Translations under genes and position numbers: made by a program | The notes under the pieces: model-generated | What the model saw: only the letters and a program-made list of their open reading frames with translations | Database searches by the model: none | Told to the model about the DNA's origin: nothing | In this document: positions 54,822 through 64,000 of the stretch, one piece after another | Position numbering within the stretch: the stretch's first letter is position 1 | Layout of the letters: each line of letters opens with the position of its first letter | Assembly (NCBI GenBank): GCA_009695065.1 | Contig: SIBR01000002.1 | Location: 124,001 to 188,000, forward strand | Direction of reading: 5' to 3' | Source: Opitutus sp. | Lineage (GTDB): Bacteria; Verrucomicrobiota; Verrucomicrobiae; Opitutales; Opitutaceae | Length of the DNA: 64,000 nt

Positions 54822-56047
54822 GGTTTCAGTTCGGGAGCGGTGAGAGACCTGGGGGTTTCGTCCACGAGACGGGGTTCGACGATCTTTTTTTCGCTGCCGG
54901 CGCCGAGTTTCTCGAGCTTGCGCCCGGTGACGAGCAACTGGCTTTCGGTCTGGTAGACCGTGCTGTTGTAGGCGTCGACCGACTGGCGGAGGCGCTGGCC
55001 GAGGTCGTCCATATTTTTCGCGACCGCGGCGACGCGTTCGTGGAGCTCAAGGCCGAGCTTGCGAATCTCATCGGCGTTTTTGGACAACGCCTCCTGTTTC
55101 CAGCCGTAGGCGGCGGCCTTGAGGAGCGCGATAAGGGTGGCGGGCGAGGCGAGGATGACGCCGACGCTGGTGCCGCGTTCGAACAGATCGGGTTCGTAGC
55201 GCAGTGCGGCGCTGTAGAACGCCTCGCCGGGGATGAAGAGCACGACGAACTCCGGCGAAGGCTGGATGTTTTTCCAATAGGACTTGGCGCCGAGGGCGTC
55301 GATGTGGCCGCGGACGACGCGGGCGTGCTCTATGAATTTTGCTTTGCGGATGTTTTCGTCGCTGGCCTCGAGCGCTTCGAGGAAGGCCTGCATGGGGGCC
55401 TTGGCGTCGACGGCGATGCTCTTGCCCCCGGGGAGACGGATGATCATGTCGGGGCGGACGTCACCGGCGGCCTCCTGCTGGATGAAGTCGACGTTTTCGA
55501 CCATGCCGGCGAGTTCGACAACGCGCTGGAGCTGCAGTTCACCCCAGCGGCCGGCGGTGCTGGTGCTGCGGAGCGAACGCGAGAGCTTCGTGGTCTCGGC
55601 TTGGAGGGTCGCGCTCGTGGTGGCGAGACCCTTGAGTTGTTCGGAGAGCGAGCCGTAGGCCTCTTTGCGGGCGTTTTCGAGGGCGATGATTTTCGTGTCC
55701 ACTTTGTCGAGCGACTCGCGGATGGGTTTCACGAGCGAGTCGCCGGCGCGCTTGAGAAATTCGTCGCTGTTACGCGTGAGGGCGTCGGAAGCGAGGGCCT
55801 TGAACTCCACGGTAAGGCGCTCGCGGGCCTCGTTAAAGGCGGAGATTTTCTCGGCGGCGGCGGCGGACTGCTTTTCGAGTTCGGTGGCCCGGCTACGCAG
55901 AGAGGCGAGTTCACCTTCCGCCTTGGTGAGGGACTGGGCGGCGAGGCGGGCGCGCTCGGCGAGCGCGGCAGAGCGGGCTTGGAATACGAGCCACACGATC
56001 AGCGCGGCGAGTGCGGCGGAGCCAAGGCCAACAATGATAAAAAGCAT
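54818..56047 (-). CDS. rmuC: DNA recombination protein RmuC
   Basis: A 409-residue protein: N-terminal transmembrane helix (FIIVGLGSAALAALIVWLVF), a long coiled coil (about residues 30-130, rich in Ala/Glu/Arg), then the RmuC domain with GRWGELQLQRVVELAGM, DMIIRLPGGKSIAVDAKAPM and FVVLFIPGEAFYSAAL. The nuclease-like fold contains the D-A-K element typical of PD-(D/E)xK-related enzymes. RmuC limits inversions and affects recombination in E. coli. It overlaps the TIGR03067 gene by four bases. Confidence 0.93.
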   Translation of the reverse strand: MLFIIVGLGSAALAALIVWLVFQARSAALAERARLAAQSLTKAEGELASLRSRATELEKQSAAAAEKISAFNEARERLTVEFKALASDALTRNSDEFLKRAGDSLVKPIRESLDKVDTKIIALENARKEAYGSLSEQLKGLATTSATLQAETTKLSRSLRSTSTAGRWGELQLQRVVELAGMVENVDFIQQEAAGDVRPDMIIRLPGGKSIAVDAKAPMQAFLEALEASDENIRKAKFIEHARVVRGHIDALGAKSYWKNIQPSPEFVVLFIPGEAFYSAALRYEPDLFERGTSVGVILASPATLIALLKAAAYGWKQEALSKNADEIRKLGLELHERVAAVAKNMDDLGQRLRQSVDAYNSTVYQTESQLLVTGRKLEKLGAGSEKKIVEPRLVDETPRSLTAPELKP

Positions 56048-56236
56048 GTAAAGAACGTCGGGATTCGATTCCGGCAGATCAATCCTTGATGCGTGCTTGG
56101 ACAGGCGAATTTACGAACTGCAAGCAGCGGGGTGCGGCCCCCGCATCCCCGCCGGGTCCGTCATTTTCGCATGTTGCCGAGAAAATCTCCGCCGCCGTCC
56201 CCTCGGCCAAACCTCCCGTGCGGGTGATTGCCCCCC

Positions 56237-56605
56237 GTGGAAAAGACCTCCGTGCTCGTGGTGGATGACGAGTACGGTTCGCGTGAATCCATTGCATTTA
56301 GTTTGGCCGCGGAATTTGCGGTCGATACGGCGGAGCGCGCCAAGTAGGCGCTGGCGAAAATCGGTGCCCGGCCCTACAGCGCCGTGGTGCTCGACATTCG
56401 CATGCCGGAGATGGACGGGATCCGGGCGTTGGAGGAGTTGCGCAAGGTGGATCCCAATGTGTCGGTGATCATGCTGACGGGCTACGGGGCTTTGCTCACG
56501 GCGCAACAGGCGATGGTGGCGGGAGCCAACCAGTATTTGCGGAAGCCGCCGGATATCCTCGAACTCATCGAGGCGGTCCGCAAGCAAACGCAGGCGCCGC
56601 GGCTG
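56237..56605 (+). pseudogene. Response-regulator receiver domain with premature stop
   Basis: From a GTG at 56237 the frame gives TSVLVVDDEYGSRESIAFSLA, the acidic pocket of a receiver domain, then AERAK followed by an in-frame TAG at 56345-56347. The same frame continues with GARPYSAVVLDIRMPEMDGIRAL (phospho-acceptor Asp), VSVIMLTGYG (conserved Thr) and YLRKPPDILELI (conserved Lys). All catalytic residues are thus encoded, but translation should stop after 36 codons. After the receiver the sequence joins a sulfotransferase fragment in a different frame, so no output domain remains. No histidine kinase gene is nearby. Confidence 0.78.
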
Positions 56606-56609
56606 CGCC

Positions 56610-56930
56610 GGGCGCAGGCGGACGCTTGCGGCGGACGGACGATATTTCGAGCTGCGCTACGAGCGGCTGTGCCAGGATCCGGTGAAGGAACTGTCGGCGT
56701 TGCTGCCGGTGCTCGGGCTGCCTGTTTCCGACGAAGTTTTGAAGCCGCTCGCGGTGGCGCATGCCGGACCCTCCCGGCCGAACGCCGTGATCGCGAAATT
56801 CAAAAAAGACCGGCTGGTGGTGCGGAGCTTCGAGGAGCGGGGCTGGCCCGCCGGCTGGGGCCGCCAGGTGCGCGCCCGCTTTCTGACGGTCGCAGGCAAG
56901 CCCATGCGCGAGCTGGGCTATCTCGTCTAG
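56610..56930 (+). pseudogene. C-terminal fragment of a sulfotransferase
   Basis: In the frame after the receiver remnant the translation reads RYFELRYERLCQDPVKELSALLPVLGLPVSDEVL in pieces, then SRPNAVIAKFKKDR, WGRQVRARF and MRELGYLV, ending at TAG 56930. The R-Y-E-x-L-x-x-D-P-x-x-E-L pattern is diagnostic of the C-terminal part of PAPS-dependent sulfotransferases. The N-terminal PAPS-binding P-loop-like region is absent, so this is a 3' gene fragment of about 105 residues. Its stop overlaps the convergent ABC ATPase gene by four bases. Confidence 0.7.
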
Positions 56931-57901
56931 CGGTTGGTGAAGAGTTCCGCGATGACGTCCTCCAGAGGGACGTCTTCGATCGTGATGTCGGCGACCGGGC
57001 CGGCGCTCAGGATCTCCTGCGAGACGGCCACGATGTTTTCGGCCGGAACGCGGAGCGTGAATTTGCCGTCTTCGGCCCGCTTCGTCTCGCCATGGCGCGA
57101 CTGCCACGTGTCGGGAAAAGCGCCCACCTGCGGGAGGAAGGTCACGATCTTCTGTTTGGCCCCACCGGCATTTTCGAGCCCGGCCAGCGCGCCGTCGTAG
57201 ATTTTCGATCCCTTGTGGATCACGATGACGCGTTCGCAGAGTTCCTTGATGTCCGCCATGTAGTGGCTGGTGAGGAGAATCGTCACGCGATACCGGCGGT
57301 TGTAGTCGCGGAGAAACTGGCGAACGGCTTTCTGGGAAACGACGTCGAGTCCGATCGTTGGTTCGTCGAGGAAGAGTACACGGGGGCGGTGGAGCAGCGC
57401 GGCAATCAGTTCCATCTTCATCCGCTCGCCGAGGGACAGCTCACGGACCATCACGTTGAGCTTCTTGCCGACGTCCAGCAGGATGACGAGTTCGTCGAGG
57501 GTCGTTTTGAAGGCCTCGTGCGGAATGGCGTAGATCGCGCGCAACAAATGGAAGGATTCGATGGCCGGGAGATCCCACCAGAGCTGGTTTTTCTGGCCGA
57601 GGACGAGGGCGAAAAGGCGCCGGTAGGCGTTTTCGCGCCGGGTGGGGTCGAAGCCCGCGACCCGGGCGGTGCCGCTCGTGGGGTAGATCAGGCCCGAAAG
57701 CATTTTCAGGGTGGTCGTTTTGCCGGCGCCGTTGGGGCCGAGGAAGCCGACGAACTCGCCTTCTGCGATCGAGAACGAGACATCCTTGGCCGCCGCGGTT
57801 TCCTCGAAGTCGCGTTTGAACAACCCGGTCACGCCGCCCCAGAAACCCGGGCGCTTCTTGTAGGTACGGAAGACTCGCGTCAGGTTCTGAACTTCGATCA
57901 T
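56927..57901 (-). CDS. ABC transporter ATP-binding protein (ABC-2 type)
   Basis: A 324-residue protein. Walker A is GPNGAGKTT (55-63), signature LSLGERMKMEL, Walker B RVLFLDEPTIGLD, and the switch His is in LLTSHYM. The N-terminal insertion (FRTYKKRPGFWGGVTGLFKRD) and the C-terminal extension after residue 240 match the COG4586 group of exporter ATPases, normally encoded beside two ABC-2 permeases. No permease gene is next to it in this window, so the partner must be elsewhere or lost. It lies 41 bases downstream of the spermidine-synthase-like membrane gene on the same strand. Confidence 0.88.
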   Translation of the reverse strand: MIEVQNLTRVFRTYKKRPGFWGGVTGLFKRDFEETAAAKDVSFSIAEGEFVGFLGPNGAGKTTTLKMLSGLIYPTSGTARVAGFDPTRRENAYRRLFALVLGQKNQLWWDLPAIESFHLLRAIYAIPHEAFKTTLDELVILLDVGKKLNVMVRELSLGERMKMELIAALLHRPRVLFLDEPTIGLDVVSQKAVRQFLRDYNRRYRVTILLTSHYMADIKELCERVIVIHKGSKIYDGALAGLENAGGAKQKIVTFLPQVGAFPDTWQSRHGETKRAEDGKFTLRVPAENIVAVSQEILSAGPVADITIEDVPLEDVIAELFTNR

Positions 57902-57942
57902 GAGGCAGAAGATTCAGCGGACGGAATCGATTATCGAGCAGA

Positions 57943-60081
57943 TTACGGCGCCGGGGGCGACGGAAGGTGGCCGCGCCCGGCCGCTTCGCCGGTGGCCGAG
58001 GCGTTCAGCGGAGAACGTCGCTGCCGCAGCAGACAAAGCAGGCTGCCCGCATACGCGGCGATCACGAGGCCGCCGAGGGCCTGACTGCCGACCCACATGC
58101 CCAGATATTCGCAAAAACCGCCGAGCGTGGCGCCGATGAGATTGGCGCCCAGCGCGAGGGCTGGCACCCGGTCCTCGCGAAACGTGGTCGAAAAAATCAG
58201 CCCGGCGAAAAAGATCGGGAGCGGCACGACGAAAACTGTCCACGCCACGCGCCAGCCGAGTTCCCGGGCCAGGATGAATTCGCGGGGCAGCGCTAGCACG
58301 ACGACCAGCGCTACGAAGAGCGGGGCGTAGAGCCAGAGGTTGAACTGGCGGATGAAGCGCAGCGCGACCCAGTTGGCGAGGAGCACCATCAGCAACACGC
58401 CGGCGATGACCAGCGTCGTGACCAACCAGGTGGTGCCGAAGTAGAGTGAGCAATCGCCGATGCTTTTGGTCTGCAGGAGGAGAAAGCCCCAGCCGAGAAG
58501 TAGGAAATGCCCGTCGCCGGGCCCGAAGCCCGCGCCGCGAAACCCGAGCAGTGCACCGAGGGAGATGGTCAGCAGCGCCCCGATGACGACAGCGTAGTCG
58601 GTGGGGATGCCGCGCTTTTCGAGGTAAACAAAGGGCCAGTCGTCGGTGGCGAGGTCGACGGGGCGTTTGGTGGCGCGCCTTAGTTTCCACTCTCCGATTT
58701 CCGCCGGGGGATTGGGCGTGGCCTGCTTGGACGCGATGAACGTGAGAGTGCCCTTGCCCACGTAGACCCACGGCGGAGTCCCGGTCGCCTCCTCGATCAT
58801 TTGGGAAAATTTTTGCGCCAGCCATTCCCGCGACACCGAGAAAGAAACCGACATGATGCCTTCCGGAGCGACCCGGGCAAAAGCCTGCCGAAACCCCTCG
58901 ACGGTGTAGGTGTAGCCGTCGAGCCGGAGACTGGCGCCGTAACTAAACAGGGCCTGGCTGTCGAGGTGACCGAAGACCACCAGGTCGAAGCGCCCGCTGC
59001 CCTGCTGCAAGAAGGAGCGGGCGTCGTCGATGTGCAGGAAGACCCTGGGATCCGCGTAGGGTGCGGCGGCGCTGTAGCGCGCACTGATTTTCGGAATGAC
59101 GGGATCGATTTCGATGGCGTCGACGCGCTGGGCGCCCCGCAGCAACGCGGCCTCGACATCCATGCCGCCGCCCGCGCCCAGGACCAGCACTCGCGCCGGA
59201 TTTTTCACCACGTGGTAGGGCAGGTCGTACTGGTTGAAGTGAGCGGCGACCAGTTGCTGCAACGCACTGCCGGGGGTGTAGCGGGCCACATTGATCGAGC
59301 CGTGCCGTTGATAAAAATCCTGGTTCACCCGCACGTTGTAGAGTGGCGGGTCGAGCACGGTGCGGAGGTTTGCGGGCGGCAGGCCGGCCGTTTCCTCCGT
59401 AAACCATCCGGTGGTCGGCCGGTTATCCGGCTGGCTTTCGAGATGCACGCGATTTTCGCGGATGGTGATGAAATAATAGGGCGACCACCACGTCTGATCG
59501 CGCTGGCTCGACCACGCCACGGCGCCCAGGCCCACGGCGTAGAGCGGCAGCGTCCAGCGGCGGTGCGCGCCTCCCGCGGCAAGAAATACGAGCGCGACGA
59601 CGAGGGCGATGCCGATGACCGGGGAAATATGGAGAAAGGAAAAAAGCCCGAAGGTCAGTGTGCCCCCAAGGCTGCCCGCCAGATCCCACACGTAGGCGCG
59701 AAGCGCGGGTAGTCGCTGGAATTGCGCGCCGATTTGCTCGCCGAGCGGTACGAAAACGAGGCTGTTGAGCAGGAAAATCAGGATCAGGGCGGCGTAGGAA
59801 AAGGTCTTGGTTTCGGGGAGGCCGAATCGCAGTTCACCACTGCCGCCAGGCAGCGCGACAGCGCGCAGGCCCACGAGAAGCACGATGTTCACGGCCAGAA
59901 ACAGCGGGAAGAAGCGGAAGAGGTTTCAATGGCGCGCGCAGAGAATCGCCCTAATCCCGAGTCCCAGAAACGAGCTGACGAGCATCAGGTTCGCATAGTA
60001 GGCCACGAGCCGGATCTCGGACGGCACCCATCGGATCACCATGAGTTCCAAAAACAGCGCAGCGAACGACAGCACGAACAA
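57943..60081 (-). pseudogene. Membrane-bound spermidine-synthase-like protein with in-frame TGA
   Basis: The main open part (GTG at 59892 to 57943, 649 residues) has several helices, then a polyamine-synthase-like domain (RVLVLGAGGGMDVEAALLRG; VDAIEIDP; DDARSFLQ; FDLVVFGHLDSQ), then more helices. Upstream in the same frame lies the expected first segment, LFVLSFAALFLELMVIRW followed by RLVAYYANLMLVSSFLGLG. It is interrupted only by TGA at 59926-59928, in RH-stop-NLFRFFP, where a Trp codon (TGG) is the likely ancestor. The earliest plausible starts are non-ATG (TTG 60081 or CTG 60108), because a TAA lies just before. Either the gene is dead, or a shortened protein is made from the GTG. Confidence 0.7.
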
Positions 60082-60374
60082 CCGGACGGACGGTGTCCCG
60101 GTGGTCAGCGGGGGGCGTTACGTCGTCCGGGGATGAAATCATACGACGGTAAATACCCGGGCCATGGGTCGGCGAGTGAACGGCAAACGAAGGACGATGC
60201 AACGGAAGTTTTTCCGACCGGAGTCACCGGTGATCGGACCGACCCTTGGCGCGGGCTGGGGCGGGGGAAATTTGGTTCGTGACTGCTCTGGTCTTGGCCG
60301 GGGCCGAACGGTGACCGACAGGCGAAATCGCTCACTTTACGCGGCGGCACTTCCATGTATGGTGAGCGGAGGCA

Positions 60375-60947
60375 ATGAATCGCAAACGTCAACTTTTTAT
60401 CGGATTGTTGATGATGGTGGTCTGGCTGGCGGGATGCGGTACGCCGCAGATCAATCGCATCGACCAGAATCGGGAAGTCTACGAGACGTGGCCGATTGAG
60501 ACGAAGCAGGCGGTGCTGGACGGAAAGATCGAAGTGGGGATGACGCTCGAGATGGTGCGCGTGGCTTGGGGGCAGCCGACCGAGGTGATTTCGCGGTCCA
60601 CGGGTCCGGGCGATGAGGAAATCTGGATTTATCGCAAAGGCGGAAATGAGGACTACTCGATGGGCGGCCCGGGTGGAGTCTACGGTGGCGGTTATCCGGG
60701 CACTATGGGTGGAGGAAACACGGTCGGTATCGGCGTCGCCACCGGCCGTGGAATGGGAACCGTTGTTGGGCCCGTCGTCGGGGGCGGGATGGGCGGCATG
60801 GGCGGCGGCCTCGGCGGGATGGGTGGAATTGGCGGCATGGGCGGCGTCGGTGGCATGGGAACGCCCGTCATGACGACACCAAGCCGCGTCGAGGAGAAGG
60901 AGGTCGTATTTCGCAGCGGAGTTGTCTACCGCGCCGACAGTCCTTGA
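60375..60947 (+). CDS. Gly/Met-rich lipoprotein
   Basis: A 190-residue protein with leader RKRQLFIGLLMMVVWLAGCG, whose lipobox Cys is residue 21. Residues about 45-90 (KQAVLDGKIEVGMTLEMVRVAWGQPTEV, then EEIWIYRKG) resemble the SmpA/BamE-like two-helix-and-sheet module found in small outer-membrane lipoproteins. The C-terminal half is a Gly/Met/Val tract (repeated GGMGG, GGLGGMGG and GGIGGMGG units), then a charged end VEEKEVVFRSGVVYRAD. The tract could be a flexible linker or metal-binding. A purine-rich gcggaggc lies just before the ATG. No operon partner on this strand. Confidence 0.75.
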   Translation: MNRKRQLFIGLLMMVVWLAGCGTPQINRIDQNREVYETWPIETKQAVLDGKIEVGMTLEMVRVAWGQPTEVISRSTGPGDEEIWIYRKGGNEDYSMGGPGGVYGGGYPGTMGGGNTVGIGVATGRGMGTVVGPVVGGGMGGMGGGLGGMGGIGGMGGVGGMGTPVMTTPSRVEEKEVVFRSGVVYRADSP

Positions 60948-60974
60948 GGGGTGCAGCGCCTCGCGGCGCTCAGC

Positions 60975-61754
60975 TCACCGGCCGAGCTTTTTATAATCGA
61001 GCACGGTGTGGCTGATACAGCCGGCCGCGAGCGCGGCACGATCGGTGAGGGGGGCGGTGGGCGAGAGGTCGTCGCCTAGGCGAAAGATCAGCCGATGCGT
61101 TCCGTCGTCGCCAGCAGGACTGAAAAGACCAGGCACAACGACCTGCGCGGGCACGGTCCGGCGCACGGGCGAGTCCGGGTGGCAGGGCAGGGGGAAATTC
61201 ACATTGTGGACAATGAAGCTCCGGGTCGGAGTTGCCGCCGCCAGTTCGGGGGCGAGGCGCGCGGCATGCTGTGCGGACGTTTTCAAAATCGCATGAAGCT
61301 CGGGATCAGGCACGTTCCCCGCCGCCTTGAGCCGATCGTAGATTTCGACCGTGAGATCCTGGGAAAAGGCGATGGCCGGGAGGCCGTGCAACGCTCCCTC
61401 CCACGCGCCGGCGACGGTGCCGCTGGCGATGATGAAGCCCAACGAGACGTTGAGCCCGACGTTGATACCGCTGAGGACGGCGTCGATCTCCAGCGCGCGG
61501 GGCAGCAAATGGCCGATCGCGATATTGACGCCATCGCTGGGCGTACCATCGACGATCCATGTGGGGCAGCCCAATCCCCGGTCGGCGGCGGCGGCGTGCA
61601 CAGGGCGGTGGCGGGACTTGGCCGCGCCGATCCAGCTTTGTTCGCGCTTCGGGGCAACGACGTAGATTTGGTGACCGGTGGCCTGCAAGGCCCGCACGAG
61701 TTCATGCAGGAACACGCTGTCGATGCCGTCGTCGTTCGTGACCAGAAAGCGCAT
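60975..61754 (-). CDS. surE: 5'-nucleotidase SurE
   Basis: A 259-residue protein starting at the ATG at 61754, where the conserved [12 protein letters not shown] begins. Asp8/Asp9 are the metal ligands. Further motifs are [62 protein letters not shown] and SIAFSQ-like PAIAFSQ. The family hydrolyses nucleoside 5'- and 3'-monophosphates and helps survival in stationary phase. Length is normal. It stands alone between the lipoprotein gene, with which it converges, and the pnp terminator upstream. Confidence 0.93.
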   Translation of the reverse strand: MRFLVTNDDGIDSVFLHELVRALQATGHQIYVVAPKREQSWIGAAKSRHRPVHAAAADRGLGCPTWIVDGTPSDGVNIAIGHLLPRALEIDAVLSGINVGLNVSLGFIIASGTVAGAWEGALHGLPAIAFSQDLTVEIYDRLKAAGNVPDPELHAILKTSAQHAARLAPELAAATPTRSFIVHNVNFPLPCHPDSPVRRTVPAQVVVPGLFSPAGDDGTHRLIFRLGDDLSPTAPLTDRAALAAGCISHTVLDYKKLGR

Positions 61755-61914
61755 CCCAACAGGCGCGCAGGAAGAGCGCGGTGGGGCAAAGAAAAATTGT
61801 CGATGAACTTTGGCGCGCAAGTGTTTCGCGCCGACACCGACCAAACAGGCGCCGCCAATCGCTACCTCGCCTTATCCGAGTGGCAGGCCACGCGGGTGGC
61901 GGGTGGAAAAAGAA

Positions 61915-61940
61915 AAAGCCGCGACTTGGGTCGCGGCTTT
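61915..61940 (-). terminator. Rho-independent terminator of pnp
   Basis: AAAGCCGCGAC (61915-61925) pairs with GTCGCGGCTTT (61930-61940) around a 4-base loop. Read on the minus strand, the 11-bp GC-rich stem is followed by a T-rich tract (ttttctttttcc). It sits 41 bases after the pnp stop codon. Confidence 0.85.
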
Positions 61941-61981
61941 GAGATTGAGCGTGGCTCGGGGCCACGGCCAAAACAAGCGGG

Positions 61982-64000
61982 TTACGGCGTGGCCGTGGGC
62001 GCGGCGGCTTGCCCCTGGGCTTCCATTTCCTTCATCGCGGCTTTGCGCGAAAGGCGGACCTTGCCGCTGCGCTCGTCGATGCCGATGCATTTCACCCAGA
62101 TCATCTCGCCCATCTTTACGACGTCCTCGGTGCGGCGCACGCGGAAGTCGGCGAGTTCGCTGATGTGGCAGAGCCCCTCCTTGCCGGGGGTGCATTCGAC
62201 GAAGGCGCCGAAGTCTTTGATGCCGGTGATGCGACCGTTGTAGAGCTTGCCGACTTCGATCGGGGTGCCACCACCACCGCCGCCGGGGCCGGAGCCGCCG
62301 CCGCACAGACCGTCGATTTCCGCGATGGCACGGGCCATGGCGTCGCCGTTGTTGGAATAGATGAACACCTTGCCGGAATCGTCCTCGGCGATGTCGATCT
62401 GCGCACCGGTCGTCTCGGTGATGCGGCGGATCGTCTTGCCGCCGGGCCCGATGAGGAGACCGATCTTTTCCGGATCGATCTGGATCGTCTGGATGCGCGG
62501 GGCGAACTTGCTGAGGTCGGCACGGGGAGCCGGCAGCGAGGCGAGCATGGACTTGAGGATTTCGATCCGCGCGTCGCGGGCCTGGAAGACGGCGGTCTTC
62601 GCGATCTCGAACGGCAGACCGTGGATCTTCAAATCGAGCTGGAAGCCCGTGATGCCCTTGGTGGTGCCCGCGAGCTTGAAGTCCATGTCGCCGAAGTGGT
62701 CCTCTTCGCCGAGAATGTCGGTGATGGTGGTCCACTTCGTGATCGAACCGTCGGGACCATTCTCGGTCATGAGTCCGCACGAAATGCCGGCGACCGGCGC
62801 GATGATCGGCACGCCGGCGTCCATGAGGGCGAGACAGCCACCGCAGACCGACGCCATCGAAGTCGAGCCGTTGGAGGCCATGATTTCGGAGACGACGCGG
62901 ATGGAGTAGGGGAAGGCGTCCTCCGGGGGGAGGACGGGCACCAGCGACCGCTCGGCGAGCGCGCCGTGGCCGATTTCGCGGCGGCCCGGGCCGGTGAAGC
63001 GGCCCGTTTCACCAACTGAGAATGGCGGGAAATTATAGTGGAGAATGAAGCTCTTGGAGGTCGCGCCACCCGTGAGGCCGTCCATGTTCTGGGCTTCCTT
63101 CGTAGGCCCGAGGGTGACGATGGCGATGTTTTGGGTGTCGCCCCGTTGGAACGTGGCGGAACCGTGCACACGCGGAAGGACCCCGACTTCGGAGTGAAGC
63201 GGGCGCACCGTCTTCGCATCGCGGCCATCGGCGCGGACCCCGCGCTCGAGGACCGTCCGGCGGTAGGCCTTATATTGGAGATCCTCGAACACGACGTTCA
63301 GGTCGACGTCGCTAAAACGCCCTTCGCCGAGCTCGGCGACGAGGGCGACTTTCGCCTCCTCCTTGAGCATCTTGACGGCGACGCTGCGGATGGCCTTTTC
63401 CTTGCCGAAAATGGCCTGGGCCAGACGGGTGTCGGGCACGACGCGCTCGATGATCGCCCGGGCTTCGGGTGTGGCACCGACCAAGGGGAAGGTGGATTTG
63501 GTTTTACCGGTGAGGGTAACCAGTTCCTTGATGGCAGTGATGATCGGCTGAATGGCCTGGTGTCCGAATTCGAGCGCCTTAATGAACTCTTCCTCGGGCA
63601 GCTGGTCGGCCGAACCTTCGATCATCAGCATGTGCTTGTCGTTACCGACGTAAATCATGTCGAGCGCCGAGGAGTACATCTGCTCGATGGTCGGATTGGC
63701 GACGAACTGGCCGTCGATCAGGGCGACGCGGACGCAGCCGATCGGACCGTTCCACGGGATATCCGAAATCGCGAGCGCGGCGCTGGCGCCGTTAACCATC
63801 GGAATGTCGGAGTCGTTGACCTGGTCGGCCGACATCAGCTGGCCGATGATCTGGACTTCGTTCAGGAAGCCCTCCGGGAAGAGAGGCCGGCAAGGACGAT
63901 CGCAGAGGCGGGAAGTGAGGATTTCCTTTTCGGACGGACGACCCTCGCGCTTGAAGTAACCGCCGGGGAAGCGGCCGGCCGCGGCGTATTTGTCGCGGTA
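61982..64000 (-). CDS. pnp: Polynucleotide phosphorylase, N-terminus beyond right edge
   Basis: The frame is open from the right edge to TAA at 61982 and encodes 672 residues, all but the very start of PNPase. It begins inside the first RNase PH domain ([26 protein letters not shown] in pieces) and includes the second RNase PH domain with [33 protein letters not shown] and [22 protein letters not shown] domain follows ([19 protein letters not shown]), then an S1 domain ([28 protein letters not shown]). PNPase degrades RNA 3' to 5' using phosphate and is part of RNA-decay complexes. A strong terminator follows. Confidence 0.95.
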   Translation of the reverse strand, partial: YRDKYAAAGRFPGGYFKREGRPSEKEILTSRLCDRPCRPLFPEGFLNEVQIIGQLMSADQVNDSDIPMVNGASAALAISDIPWNGPIGCVRVALIDGQFVANPTIEQMYSSALDMIYVGNDKHMLMIEGSADQLPEEEFIKALEFGHQAIQPIITAIKELVTLTGKTKSTFPLVGATPEARAIIERVVPDTRLAQAIFGKEKAIRSVAVKMLKEEAKVALVAELGEGRFSDVDLNVVFEDLQYKAYRRTVLERGVRADGRDAKTVRPLHSEVGVLPRVHGSATFQRGDTQNIAIVTLGPTKEAQNMDGLTGGATSKSFILHYNFPPFSVGETGRFTGPGRREIGHGALAERSLVPVLPPEDAFPYSIRVVSEIMASNGSTSMASVCGGCLALMDAGVPIIAPVAGISCGLMTENGPDGSITKWTTITDILGEEDHFGDMDFKLAGTTKGITGFQLDLKIHGLPFEIAKTAVFQARDARIEILKSMLASLPAPRADLSKFAPRIQTIQIDPEKIGLLIGPGGKTIRRITETTGAQIDIAEDDSGKVFIYSNNGDAMARAIAEIDGLCGGGSGPGGGGGGTPIEVGKLYNGRITGIKDFGAFVECTPGKEGLCHISELADFRVRRTEDVVKMGEMIWVKCIGIDERSGKVRLSRKAAMKEMEAQGQAAAPTATP

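Noticed and set aside
56345..56347. Possible stop-codon readthrough (TAG) in the receiver domain
   Set aside because: Other genes here terminate at TAG, and the receiver also lost its downstream portion, so decay is the better explanation.
59926..59928. Possible TGA recoding as Trp or selenocysteine
   Set aside because: Many intact genes in the window end in TGA, and no SECIS-like hairpin was recognised; a nonsense mutation or sequencing error is simpler.

Overview
This 64 kb, GC-rich window reads as a chromosomal segment of a Verrucomicrobiota bacterium, most likely Opitutaceae-like. The inference rests on gene content: two adjacent cassettes of a cytochrome-c/DUF1549/DUF1553 protein plus a DUF1501 protein, exported Gfo/Idh/MocA oxidoreductases and amidohydrolases with RR signal sequences, a TIGR03067 protein, and a complete MoxR-DUF58-BatA/B/D locus. 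I see no rRNA, tRNA, CRISPR array, complete insertion sequence or prophage.

Layout. 1-0.8 kb: the edge of a small membrane protein gene and a truncated replication/relaxase-like gene in an AT-richer patch. 1-8.5 kb: TonB-dependent receptor, molybdopterin adenylyltransferase (mog), glutamyl-Q tRNA(Asp) synthetase, a LOG-family/Nudix pair, and two exported hydrolase-like proteins. 8.5-19.5 kb: two exported Gfo/Idh/MocA proteins around a NagA-like deacetylase, an M1 aminopeptidase, an NHL-repeat protein, a phospholipase D-like lipoprotein and a spermidine-synthase-like protein. 19.6-24.8 kb: a decayed AI-2E-type permease, an exported methyltransferase, an APC permease, an exported amidohydrolase, and a toxin-antitoxin locus with an internally deleted toxin. 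24.9-39.4 kb: a catabolic-looking block with a DapA-superfamily aldolase/lyase, an amidohydrolase, an MFS transporter, two cytochrome/DUF1501 cassettes and a third exported Gfo/Idh/MocA protein. 39.5-46.9 kb: the Bat locus on the minus strand. 47-60 kb: a release-factor-like gene beside a broken copy of itself, a frameshifted glycosidase-like beta-propeller gene, penicillin acylase, MOSC protein, two coupled amidohydrolases, TIGR03067 protein and RmuC, a response-regulator remnant abutting a sulfotransferase fragment, an ABC ATPase, and a spermidine-synthase-like membrane protein with an in-frame stop. 60-64 kb: a Gly/Met-rich lipoprotein, SurE, and polynucleotide phosphorylase running off the right edge.

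Themes. The accessory genes fit a saprophyte that handles sugars and their oxidised derivatives in the cell envelope: exported NAD(P)-type oxidoreductases, exported amidohydrolases, haem proteins, and MFS, APC and TonB transport. The second theme is gene decay. At least eight loci are broken, by nonsense codons, frameshifts, internal deletion or truncation, while the housekeeping genes are intact. Whether this is real or an assembly artefact is the main question about the window. All functional calls come from reading translations and motifs; no database search was run.
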